From an uncultured Clostridia bacterium (lineage in GTDB: Bacteria > Bacillota > Clostridia > Christensenellales > Borkfalkiaceae), in assembly GCA_937912025.1 (NCBI GenBank), contig CALDOZ010000013.1:1-37463 (forward strand): 37,463 nt of DNA. The letters are read 5' to 3'. Made by a program: the position numbers and the translations under genes. Shown one piece after another: positions 6,927 through 13,741 of this stretch. The notes under the pieces are model-generated. The model did not search any database. It saw only the letters and a list, made by a program, of their open reading frames with translations, and had not been told where the DNA came from. Position 1 is the stretch's first letter. Each line of letters starts with the position of its first letter.

Positions 6927-9212
6927 ATGAAAAAATTATTCGGCAAATTTTTAACTTTAGTTCTTGCTTTAGTGTTAGGTTTGACGACTGTTTGCGTAGT
7001 AGGTTGTAGCGAAGGCGGTAACGAGTTTAAAGGTTTAATCGTCGGCGGTGTTACAACAACTTACCGCGTGGGCGACGAAGTTAATTTTGATAACGCAGTC
7101 GTTAAAGTTGAATATACCGACACTAATGAAAACAAGACGCTCACTAAAAACGAATATTCAGTTGAACTTCCTTCAGGTATGGAAATGTTATCAGACCTTA
7201 CTAAAGAAGAGGGAACTTATACTATTAAGTTCGTTTATTTAGATCCGCTTTTTGACGGCGCTAAAAGAGAAAAACCTATCGTTATTAAGGTAGCGGCTGA
7301 AGATGCTGAGTATATTGAAGGCGAAACTTTAATTCCAACGTCATTCACTTTACCAGACACTTACGGAGTATACAAAGAGAACGTTGCAAACGCTACTAAC
7401 GTAAGGTCTAATGCGGAAGTAGACTCGGCGTTTGAAGGTAAGTTTATGGACGTAGAAGACAAAAACTACTACGTTGGTACTGATAACGGCTTCAATTTCT
7501 TACCGAAACTTCGCGTAAACGATGCGTTTAGAAAGTTTACTGCAACTGTAAAAATTTCAGTTGAGACTGAAACTCAACCTATCGTACTTGTTGCAAGCGA
7601 ACCTGAAAATAACGTTGTAACTTATACTTTAGAAGACGACGTCGTTGCAACCGTTGACGTTTATAACCACGTTTATAAATTTGAAGACGCGTTAGACGGT
7701 AAAAAAGTTACCGTTGAAGTAGAGCCTAGCGCAACTATTTACGAATGGGATGAAGGCGCTCTTACCGCTCAATTCGTTATCGTTAAAGACGCTTACAACG
7801 TTCACAATGCAATTGAATTTTCAGTATTAGATAATGCTGAAGAAGACCATCACTGGAAAGGCGAAAATTTAACGGACGTTTATTGGGAAAACTGGAAGAC
7901 TGAGCACAATATTAACGTTACTACCGACGGTATTATTTTACACGATAATATTACTATAAACAAAGAAAATCTTCCTAATGAATTTTTCTGGACAAACCCT
8001 AACGGTCCTCAAGAATATACAGACGCTAATGGCAACAAAATGTATGCTGATACTTATGCGTACGACAACTCTGATTTCTATTGGAGAAAGATTGCTGAAA
8101 ATAAAACGTTTAAATTCTTTGGCAATTACTTTACCGTTGATATGAACAATCTTCCTGTTGCTGCTTCTAACGGTATTAACTGTGAAGACAGACTTAAATA
8201 TGGTGACAACTTCTCTAATATTGCCGCTTTAAAATTTGAAGGCGCTGGCAAAGATAAGAGTTCGCTTATTCTTAAAAACGTTGCGTTTAACGGTAACGCT
8301 AACGTAAGTAGTTTTAAGGATGCAGGTGGCGACCCATACTATTCTGGTGGCGTTATCATGTTCAAGTATAAATCTATAACTGCTAACGTAGAAAACAGTA
8401 TTGTTAAAACGTCGTTTATCGCATACTTCCCTGACGGTTATTCTATCTCTAACTTTAAATCGGTTAAAGCGTACGATTCTAACCAATCTGCAATGTTTAC
8501 TTACGAAGAGAACACAATTACCCTTGAAAATTCTTATATGGAAAGAGCGGGTGGTCCACTCATTATGCTTCGTGACGCGCAACCAAATCAAGCAGGACAT
8601 TGTTCAAATCTTACCGTTACAGATAGTTATTTAGTTTCTGACGTTTGTGGTCAAGAATTATTCTTTACGTCTAAGGGTGCAAGTGGCTATATAGGTATGA
8701 TTGCTCAAATGAATGGCGCGTTACAAGCCTCTGGTATGGGTAATTACACTAAGATAAAAGGTGACGTTACGTACCTTAACGCAGTTGTTTTAATTCTTTG
8801 CGAAGAAAATAGCGCAGAAGCAATTATAGGCGCAACCGGCACGGAAGGAAAAGTTGTTATCAATAGTGGAACTAAGACCTTTACAGCAACTAAAATGTCT
8901 TGTGGTTACGATAACGTTGTTTCGTTATTAACGGCTGCTCAAACTACTCCGTTTGACCCAACGAAGTTAGAAAATAACGTTATGGCAACTATTAAACAAG
9001 TACAAGCGGCTTCGGGTAGTAGTATTGCTCCAATCTTTGCTTGTGAAGACAACTATGCTTTAACAACTTACTTTGACGGTTCTAAACTCGTATATCCTGT
9101 TGAAGCACAATATGGTGGCGGAGAAGCTGCAGTTAAAGCATCTTTCCAAAACAGCGATTACGTTGGTTTATACTACGGCGGTATGACTCTTGTTATGGGT
9201 CTTAGTCACTAA
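6927..9212 (+). CDS. Large surface lipoprotein: Ig-like domain plus probable beta-helix
   Basis: 761 residues. A lipoprotein signal ends in VVGC (Cys27 lipidated). Residues about 35-110 have the pattern of a bacterial Ig-like (Big_3-type) domain: a VTTTYRVGDEV start, paired strands and a closing YTIKFVYLD strand. A second beta-rich part spans about 130-310. Residues from about 440 to 640 show short recurring strand-turn units such as LKNVAFNGNA, VENSIVK, LENSYMERA and VTDSYLV. That is the look of a right-handed parallel beta-helix, a fold common in polysaccharide lyases and glycan-binding surface proteins. No catalytic residues are certain. AAAGGAGAA precedes the ATG. The gene follows the ABC exporter in the same direction but has its own likely promoter. 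A binding protein or lyase are both possible. Confidence 0.75.
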   Translation: MKKLFGKFLTLVLALVLGLTTVCVVGCSEGGNEFKGLIVGGVTTTYRVGDEVNFDNAVVKVEYTDTNENKTLTKNEYSVELPSGMEMLSDLTKEEGTYTIKFVYLDPLFDGAKREKPIVIKVAAEDAEYIEGETLIPTSFTLPDTYGVYKENVANATNVRSNAEVDSAFEGKFMDVEDKNYYVGTDNGFNFLPKLRVNDAFRKFTATVKISVETETQPIVLVASEPENNVVTYTLEDDVVATVDVYNHVYKFEDALDGKKVTVEVEPSATIYEWDEGALTAQFVIVKDAYNVHNAIEFSVLDNAEEDHHWKGENLTDVYWENWKTEHNINVTTDGIILHDNITINKENLPNEFFWTNPNGPQEYTDANGNKMYADTYAYDNSDFYWRKIAENKTFKFFGNYFTVDMNNLPVAASNGINCEDRLKYGDNFSNIAALKFEGAGKDKSSLILKNVAFNGNANVSSFKDAGGDPYYSGGVIMFKYKSITANVENSIVKTSFIAYFPDGYSISNFKSVKAYDSNQSAMFTYEENTITLENSYMERAGGPLIMLRDAQPNQAGHCSNLTVTDSYLVSDVCGQELFFTSKGASGYIGMIAQMNGALQASGMGNYTKIKGDVTYLNAVVLILCEENSAEAIIGATGTEGKVVINSGTKTFTATKMSCGYDNVVSLLTAAQTTPFDPTKLENNVMATIKQVQAASGSSIAPIFACEDNYALTTYFDGSKLVYPVEAQYGGGEAAVKASFQNSDYVGLYYGGMTLVMGLSH

Positions 9213-9250
9213 GATTATAATTAGTTTACTAATATATAATTAAGCAAAAC

Positions 9251-9284
9251 AAAAAGCAAATCTCAGTTGAGATTTGCTTTTTTT
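9251..9284. terminator. Bidirectional terminator between convergent genes
   Basis: A 14-bp perfect stem (9251-9264 with 9269-9282) around AGTT, with five A on the left and a run of seven T on the right. It can end both the lipoprotein transcript and the minus-strand GH78 transcript. Confidence 0.9.
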
Positions 9285-9300
9285 CTATGCGTTAATGAGT

Positions 9301-11544
9301 TTAAATTATAAACGTGTATTCGCCTTGAGTTAACGTTTGTTTTTTGCCGTTTGAAAGCGTTAATTCGGCAACAGTTCCTTTAGGTATAATAAATTCGTAT
9401 CTTACTAAATTATCGCCAAGATATCTAAATGAAGAAACTAAATCGCCACCGTTAGTTTTGTAGGAGGTTGTAGTGTGTCCAAGTCGTTTATCGGCGTGTG
9501 GTTCAAGCGTAATATGAGAATAACCGCCACCGTCTTGTAAAACTTTAATTCCGCCAACGTAACCAAATATCCAATCGTAAACTGCGCCGTACGCATAGTG
9601 GTTAAAGGAATTCATATTGGTACTCCAAAAATCCCCATTTTCATTCATACTATCCCAATGTTCCCACATTGTAGTAGCGCCGTGATTAACTGAAAATAGC
9701 CAAGACGGATTTTTTTCTTGGAATAATAAATCGAATGCAACGTCGCCTTTGCCATTGTCTGAAAGGGCGTGAAGAAGATGCGCAGTGCCTAAAAATCCCG
9801 TCGTCATTTTGCCGTCGTTTTCTTTAATTAGACTTGCTAAGGCGTTTGCTAAACCTTGTCTTTCATCGTCGTTACATAAATCAAAACGCAAAATTAACGA
9901 AAGCGAAGTTTGGGTTACTGCTTTAACAGGTCTATTTGTTGCTAAACCGTCCGCTTTAGGGTAAATAACGGGCATCCCGTCTTTCATAAACGCTTTCCTA
10001 AACGCAAGTTTGATGTTGTTAAAGAGATTAGAAAAATATTTCTCATCGTCTTTATAACCAAGAATTTGCGCCGTCTTTTGACATAGCTTAGCAGAGTTAG
10101 CAAAGAACGCGCTTGCCACAAGGTCGCTTTGAGTTGCGCCTACGTATACGCCTACGCCAGCATCCATTGCAAGCCAGTCAGCCCATTGGCGACCGCCAAT
10201 CCAAAGGAATTCATCCTCTTTATCGCCTGCGTTGTGAATGTATTCAACCCATTTTTTCATCATAGGGTAAAAACGGTCAAGCATTTCTTTATCGCCGTAA
10301 GCAAGATAGAGTTCGTAAGGGCAAATTACCGCAGCATCGCCCCAACCAGCCCCCTTATGTTGACCGTATGGTTTAACTGCTGGAACTATTCCGTAAATAC
10401 CGCCGTCGTCGTCTTGCTCGATAACCATATCGTTAAGCCATTTATTAAAGAATTTTTTAACGTCGTAATTAATTGCCGCCGTTCTACAAAAAACTTGCGC
10501 GTCGCCCGTCCAGCCAAAGCGTTCGTCACGTTGCGGACAGTCTGTTGGAATATCCACGAAATTACTGCGTTGTCCCCAAATTACGTTGCTATAAAGTTGG
10601 TTGATTTTACTATTACCACAAGTAAAGTTGCCCGTTCTTTTAATGTTGGAAAAAATTGCAATTGCGCAAAATTCCGAAAGGTCAACGTCTTTTTCAGGGT
10701 ATTCGTCAAGTCTTATATATCTAAAACCTTGGAAGGTAAAACGCGGTTTAAACACAGTTTTCTCGCCGTCTGAAACGTATGTAATAATATTTTTTGCCTT
10801 GCGGTAGTTTTCGTTGTAAAAATTACCGTATTTATCTAATACTTCGGCGTGAGATATAACTATGCGGTCGCCTTTTTTGCCCGTTCTACAAACTTCAACG
10901 TAGCCTGCCATATTTTGACCAAAGTCAATAACTCTTTCGCCTTTAGGGGTTATAATAAGTTTTATCGGCGAAACTCTTACCATTTCTTTTACAAATTCGC
11001 CTTCGTGCGGGGTAAGATTAGTTTTAAATTCATCATCTTCAAAAGCATTGCAAACGTATTTAATTTCGGCAAGTTTATCTATCGTTTCGCCATGATAGAG
11101 TTCGGCGTAGGTTGTGTGTGAAGTATAAACTTTCCAAGTTTTATCAGTATAAATAGTTTGAACGCTTCCGTCTTCGTATTCAATTATAAATTCGGCGATG
11201 GCTCTAGGATAACGCTTTACGTCTTCGGTAAGAGTGTATTTCCAATACCAGTCCGAAAGCGCCCAACCGTTGCCAACAGTAATTGAAAACTCGCATGCGT
11301 TAGTAACGTAACTCGTAACGTCGTAAGTTTGGTATTGTATACGGTTAGTGTAACTTGTAAGCCCGGGAGTTAAGAGATTTTCGCTTAGCTCATAATCGCC
11401 TATTTTAAGCCTATAAATACCAAGCGCGCTCACGTTTGCCGTTGCGCGGATTATTTTGCTTTTAGCGTTAAATTGGTAGCGAAAATCTGGGCAAACGTCA
11501 CCCGTAAGGCCGTTAGAAGTTATCCATTTAGCGTCAGTAATCAT
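9301..11544 (-). CDS. GH78 alpha-L-rhamnosidase
   Basis: 747 residues, a compact bacterial alpha-L-rhamnosidase, releasing terminal rhamnose from glycans or glycosides by inversion. N-terminal beta-sandwich domains (to about 310) include the RVIDFGQNMAGYVEV block and EVLDKYGNFYNENYR, both typical of the family. The catalytic (alpha/alpha)6 barrel follows, with DIPTDCPQRDERFGWTGD (Asp340 and Glu341 in DER) and GATTMWEHWDS (Glu628). The two Glu residues sit where the family's general acid and general base lie. A C-terminal beta domain ends the chain. No signal peptide is present, so it acts in the cytoplasm on imported oligosaccharides. Start supported by GTGGAG upstream. It is convergent with the lipoprotein gene and appears monocistronic. 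It could serve the sugar importer at 23742-27652, but nothing in the sequence proves the link. Confidence 0.95.
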   Translation of the reverse strand: MITDAKWITSNGLTGDVCPDFRYQFNAKSKIIRATANVSALGIYRLKIGDYELSENLLTPGLTSYTNRIQYQTYDVTSYVTNACEFSITVGNGWALSDWYWKYTLTEDVKRYPRAIAEFIIEYEDGSVQTIYTDKTWKVYTSHTTYAELYHGETIDKLAEIKYVCNAFEDDEFKTNLTPHEGEFVKEMVRVSPIKLIITPKGERVIDFGQNMAGYVEVCRTGKKGDRIVISHAEVLDKYGNFYNENYRKAKNIITYVSDGEKTVFKPRFTFQGFRYIRLDEYPEKDVDLSEFCAIAIFSNIKRTGNFTCGNSKINQLYSNVIWGQRSNFVDIPTDCPQRDERFGWTGDAQVFCRTAAINYDVKKFFNKWLNDMVIEQDDDGGIYGIVPAVKPYGQHKGAGWGDAAVICPYELYLAYGDKEMLDRFYPMMKKWVEYIHNAGDKEDEFLWIGGRQWADWLAMDAGVGVYVGATQSDLVASAFFANSAKLCQKTAQILGYKDDEKYFSNLFNNIKLAFRKAFMKDGMPVIYPKADGLATNRPVKAVTQTSLSLILRFDLCNDDERQGLANALASLIKENDGKMTTGFLGTAHLLHALSDNGKGDVAFDLLFQEKNPSWLFSVNHGATTMWEHWDSMNENGDFWSTNMNSFNHYAYGAVYDWIFGYVGGIKVLQDGGGYSHITLEPHADKRLGHTTTSYKTNGGDLVSSFRYLGDNLVRYEFIIPKGTVAELTLSNGKKQTLTQGEYTFII

Positions 11545-11584
11545 ATTTTTTCTCCACTAATTTTTAGGTAAATTTTATAATTTA

Positions 11585-11613
11585 ATTTTAATATATTGCT
11601 TTATCAAATTCAA
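11585..11613 (-). promoter_or_regulatory. Candidate GH78 promoter
   Basis: On the minus strand TTGAAT (11608-11613), 17-base spacer and TAAAAT (11585-11590), about 40 bases upstream of the start codon. Confidence 0.5.
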
Positions 11614-11755
11614 TATACATATTTAAATTTTGCAATTTTATACTATTTTTATGCAAAAAAATTAAACCGCGCAATTTTTATTTATTGTCAAATTATTCTT
11701 CCACGTCTTCTTTATTTACTACCAATTATTACTTATTTTAAAAGGACAACTCAAA

Positions 11756-11842
11756 ATGCAAGTCTTTTACCTTAGCGCTTTTTCATTATTCGCTTTTACT
11801 TATTACCTATTTACAAGTTTTGAAACAAAAGTGAAGACGTAA
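11756..11842 (+). CDS. Possible 28-residue membrane micropeptide
   Basis: An ATG frame of 28 codons ending in TAA. Residues 4-22 are hydrophobic and aromatic (FYLSAFSLFAFTYYLF), followed by a charged tail ending KVKT, which would suit a single-helix membrane micropeptide. AAAGGA lies about nine bases upstream. No clear promoter is visible and AT-rich DNA yields such frames by chance, so this is a weak call. Confidence 0.2.
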   Translation: MQVFYLSAFSLFAFTYYLFTSFETKVKT

Positions 11843-11847
11843 TTGTG

Positions 11848-11889
11848 AAAAATTAAAAATCGACAAGTCTTAAACTAAACTTGTCGATT
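11848..11889 (-). terminator. Terminator of the tRNA-Arg gene
   Basis: On the minus strand an 11-bp perfect stem (11879-11889 with 11858-11868) with a 10-base loop is followed by TTTTAATTTTT. It begins three bases after the encoded CCA end. Confidence 0.85.
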
Positions 11890-11891
11890 AT

Positions 11892-11968
11892 TGGTCTACC
11901 CGACAGGAGTCGAACCTACAATCTTAAGAATCGGAATCTTATGCGTTATCCAGTTACGCCACGGGTAG
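11892..11968 (-). tRNA. tRNA-Arg, anticodon CCG
   Basis: 77 bases including an encoded CCA. The acceptor stem CTACCCG/CGGGTAG, discriminator A, D-stem GCGT/ACGC with the AACTGGATA loop, anticodon stem TAAGA/TCTTA with loop TTCCGAT (anticodon CCG, codon CGG), and T-arm with TTCGACT loop are all intact. CGG is a rare codon in AT-rich genomes. The strand is opposite to mnmA, with a promoter at 11980-12008 and a terminator at 11848-11889, so it is a single-gene unit. Confidence 0.95.
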
Positions 11969-11979
11969 AAGTTGTATAT

Positions 11980-12008
11980 ATCTTAGCCTAAAACGCGCAA
12001 AATTGCAA
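11980..12008 (-). promoter_or_regulatory. Promoter of tRNA-Arg
   Basis: On the minus strand TTGCAA (12003-12008), 17-base spacer, TAAGAT (11980-11985), ending 11 bases before the tRNA 5' end. Confidence 0.6.
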
Positions 12009-12075
12009 GTGTTTACTTTTACGAAGAAAAATTTTAAAGTAAAAGGGTGGCGTAATAAGTCGAACACTTAATGTG

Positions 12076-12104
12076 TTGACTTGATTTTATTAGTGTGCTA
12101 AAAT
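12076..12104 (+). promoter_or_regulatory. Promoter of mnmA
   Basis: TTGACT (12076-12081), 17-base spacer, TAAAAT (12099-12104). The imperfect palindrome GTC-G-AACAC/GTGTT-GAC (12059-12080) overlaps the -35 box and may be a regulator site or a chance feature. Confidence 0.8.
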
Positions 12105-12155
12105 ATATTTGCAAAAATTAAAGCGGTAGATGCTTGTGTTACTATTAGGTGGTTT

Positions 12156-13241
12156 ATGAAAAAAACGGTTGTTATGGGTATGAGTGGCGGTGTTGACAGT
12201 TCAGTCGGAGCGCTCCTTTTAAAAGAACAAGGCTATAACGTTATTGGCTTGTTTATGAAAAATTGGGAAGAACAAGGTGAAGACGGCGCGTGTACCGCAG
12301 AAGACGATTACGCCGACGTTAGACGCGTTTGTAATCTTTTAGATATTCCTTATTACACCGTAAATTTTTCTAAGCAGTATATGGATAGAGTTTTTTCGTA
12401 TTTTCTTTCAGAATACAAGGCAGGAAGAACTCCTAATCCAGACGTTTTGTGTAACCGCGAAATAAAGTTTGGACCTTTTAAAGATTACGCTATGAGTTTG
12501 GGCGCAGACTATATAGCAACGGGGCATTATTGCGGTATTCGTCACGACGGCGACGTTCATTACCTTTTAAAAGCCAAAGATAAAAACAAAGACCAAACGT
12601 ATTTTTTAAATCAAGTATCGCAAAATCAACTTTCAAACGTCCTTTTCCCACTTCAAAATTTAGAGAAGCCCGAAGTTCGCAAAATTGCCGAAAAATACAA
12701 CCTTGCCAACGCCGAAAAGAAAGATTCGACGGGAATTTGTTTTATTGGCGAGCGCAACTTCCGCCAGTTTTTAATGACGTATATTCCAGCAGTTCCTGGC
12801 GATATTAAAACTTACGACGGTAGAGTTTTAGGCAAGCACATGGGGCTTATGTATTATACGATAGGCCAAAGGCGTGGGCTTGATATAGGAGGACAAAAAG
12901 GTGATGACGGGCGTTGGTTCGTTATCGAAAAAGACCTTAAAAATAATATTTTGTACGTCGCTCACGGTGCGGAAGATAAACTGTATAGCAATGGGCTATT
13001 AATGAATTCGTGCAACTTTATGCCTGGAACTCCAAATCAAAAAACTTTTGAGTGCACCGCTAAATTCCGTTATCGTCAAGACGAGCAAAAAGTTTTAGTG
13101 ACCCGCAACGACGACGGTAGCGTTTACGTTGAGTTTGACGTTCGTCAACGCGCCATTACCGAAGGACAATTCGCCGTATTTTATTTAGGAGAATATTGTC
13201 TTGGTGGTGGAGTGATAGAAAAATCTTTTAAAGTGACATAA
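12156..13241 (+). CDS. mnmA: tRNA-specific 2-thiouridylase MnmA
   Basis: 361 residues, the normal length. MnmA thiolates U34 of tRNA-Lys, -Glu and -Gln, using ATP to adenylate the base and a persulfide as sulfur source. The PP-loop SGGVDSS is at residues 10-16. The two catalytic cysteines are visible as Cys99 in NPDVLCNREIKF and Cys195 in DSTGICFIG. The GHYC block (about 123-126), the KDQTYFL segment and the IGQRRGLDIG block are all conserved. The start has AGGTGG six bases upstream. It stands alone: no cysteine desulfurase gene is adjacent. Terminator at 13380-13408. Confidence 0.97.
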   Translation: MKKTVVMGMSGGVDSSVGALLLKEQGYNVIGLFMKNWEEQGEDGACTAEDDYADVRRVCNLLDIPYYTVNFSKQYMDRVFSYFLSEYKAGRTPNPDVLCNREIKFGPFKDYAMSLGADYIATGHYCGIRHDGDVHYLLKAKDKNKDQTYFLNQVSQNQLSNVLFPLQNLEKPEVRKIAEKYNLANAEKKDSTGICFIGERNFRQFLMTYIPAVPGDIKTYDGRVLGKHMGLMYYTIGQRRGLDIGGQKGDDGRWFVIEKDLKNNILYVAHGAEDKLYSNGLLMNSCNFMPGTPNQKTFECTAKFRYRQDEQKVLVTRNDDGSVYVEFDVRQRAITEGQFAVFYLGEYCLGGGVIEKSFKVT

Positions 13242-13245
13242 ACTG

Positions 13246-13299
13246 CGCAATACGGCGTTACTGCTTAGGTTCAACACTTCGATAACCAAAAAGGTTAAT
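13246..13299. repeat. 54-nt dispersed repeat, copy 1
   Basis: Identical to 33002-33055 except for one base. It contains CGCAATAC-G-GCG at the left and a TAACC-AAAAA-GGTTA hairpin at the right. It starts four bases after the mnmA stop. The other copy sits upstream of an unrelated regulator gene, so the repeat is mobile or functionally conserved and not part of a gene duplication. Confidence 0.85.
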
Positions 13300-13318
13300 C
13301 TCAGCGTTTCACCTTCGC

Positions 13319-13348
13319 GAGCCTTGTCTTGCTTGTTTCTATCCCTTT
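13319..13348. repeat. 30-nt imperfect direct repeat, unit 1
   Basis: Matches 13428-13457 at 26 of 30 positions, with the last 17 bases (CTTGTTTCTATCCCTTT) identical. The two units flank the mnmA terminator. Confidence 0.7.
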
Positions 13349-13379
13349 AAATGAGTACTTTATTAAACTAATCAACTAT

Positions 13380-13408
13380 AAAAGCGTAGATTTGTTCTAC
13401 GCTTTTTT
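13380..13408 (+). terminator. Terminator of mnmA
   Basis: An 11-bp perfect stem AAAAGCGTAGA/TCTACGCTTTT with loop TTTGT and a six-T tail. It lies 138 bases after the stop codon, so the mRNA would include the 54-nt repeat. Confidence 0.85.
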
Positions 13409-13427
13409 CGTATCCAAAATATTTTAT

Positions 13428-13457
13428 GAGCCTAGCCTAACTTGTTTCTATCCCTTT
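13428..13457. repeat. 30-nt imperfect direct repeat, unit 2
   Basis: Second unit of the direct repeat described at 13319-13348; same orientation, 109 bases later. Confidence 0.7.
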
Positions 13458-13464
13458 TTGTCTC

Positions 13465-13525
13465 CCCGTCATTCTGAAATGCTCCTACCGTGACGGGCTA
13501 ATGAAGAATCTATCCATAGGCGTTT
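13465..13525. repeat. REP-like element, short copy
   Basis: Contains GTCATTCTGA (13468-13477), GAAGAATCTA (13503-13512) and TAGGCGTTT (13517-13525), three blocks also found in the same order at 16489-16654. CCCGTCA (13465-13471) and TGACGGG (13491-13497) form a perfect 7-bp hairpin. It looks like a shortened relative of the element at 16489. Confidence 0.6.
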
Positions 13526-13631
13526 TTAAATCTATATCTATATAAAATATTAAAATATTTATTATGTTACAAAAAATAATTTGCATAAAATAGTACAAAA
13601 TTGCTTATGTTATTATTAAAATTTAAAAAAC

Positions 13632-13664
13632 CCTATTTTCAATAGGTAAAAAATTTGATACAAT
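13632..13664 (+). promoter_or_regulatory. Promoter and overlapping inverted repeat of the 13742 gene
   Basis: TACAAT (13659-13664) preceded by TG (13656-13657) forms an extended -10. Seventeen bases upstream TTTTCA is a poor -35. CCTATT-TTC-AATAGG (13632-13646) is a perfect 6-bp inverted repeat over the -35 region and is a candidate operator. Confidence 0.5.
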
Positions 13665-13665
13665 A

Positions 13666-13700
13666 GTTATGCTAAAATCGGCGGATTTTATGCAAATAAC
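13666..13700 (+). promoter_or_regulatory. 5' leader hairpin
   Basis: TAAAATC (13673-13679) and GATTTTA (13684-13690) pair around GGCG, extended outside by GTTAT/ATAAC with an internal loop. It begins at the expected transcript start, so it would cap the mRNA 5' end. Typical role: protection from 5' decay. No T-run follows. Confidence 0.45.
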
Positions 13701-13741
13701 TAAAACTTATCCAAAACAAACGTAAAGTTTAAGGAGGAAAT

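Larger units (their letters stand above)
11545..11891. other. Intergenic region between GH78 and tRNA-Arg
   Basis: Holds the probable GH78 promoter (11585-11613), a possible 28-codon reading frame (11756-11842) and the tRNA terminator (11848-11889). An 8-bp inverted repeat, ACGTCTTC at 11703-11710 and GAAGACGT at 11833-11840, brackets the small frame. The remainder is AT-rich and featureless. Confidence 0.6.
13242..13741. other. Structured intergenic region, mnmA to first secreted protein
   Basis: About 500 bases with no gene. In order it holds: a 54-nt dispersed repeat (13246-13299), a 30-nt imperfect direct repeat (13319-13348 and 13428-13457) flanking the mnmA terminator (13380-13408), a REP-like fragment (13468-13525), and the promoter and leader hairpin of the next gene (13632-13700). 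Confidence 0.75.

Noticed and set aside
8229..8600. A 123-codon minus-strand frame within the lipoprotein gene
   Set aside because: Antisense shadow of a beta-helix coding region, without ribosome site.
10129..10773. A 214-codon plus-strand frame inside the GH78 gene
   Set aside because: It is antisense to conserved catalytic sequence, with a Cys/Val-rich composition typical of shadow frames and no signals in front.
11892..11968. tRNA gene as an integration site for a mobile island
   Set aside because: No integrase and no second copy of the tRNA 3' end was seen in the window; the GH78 side has ordinary genes.
13246..13457. Repeats that might be a CRISPR array
   Set aside because: Only two imperfect units, no regular spacing and no cas genes in the window.
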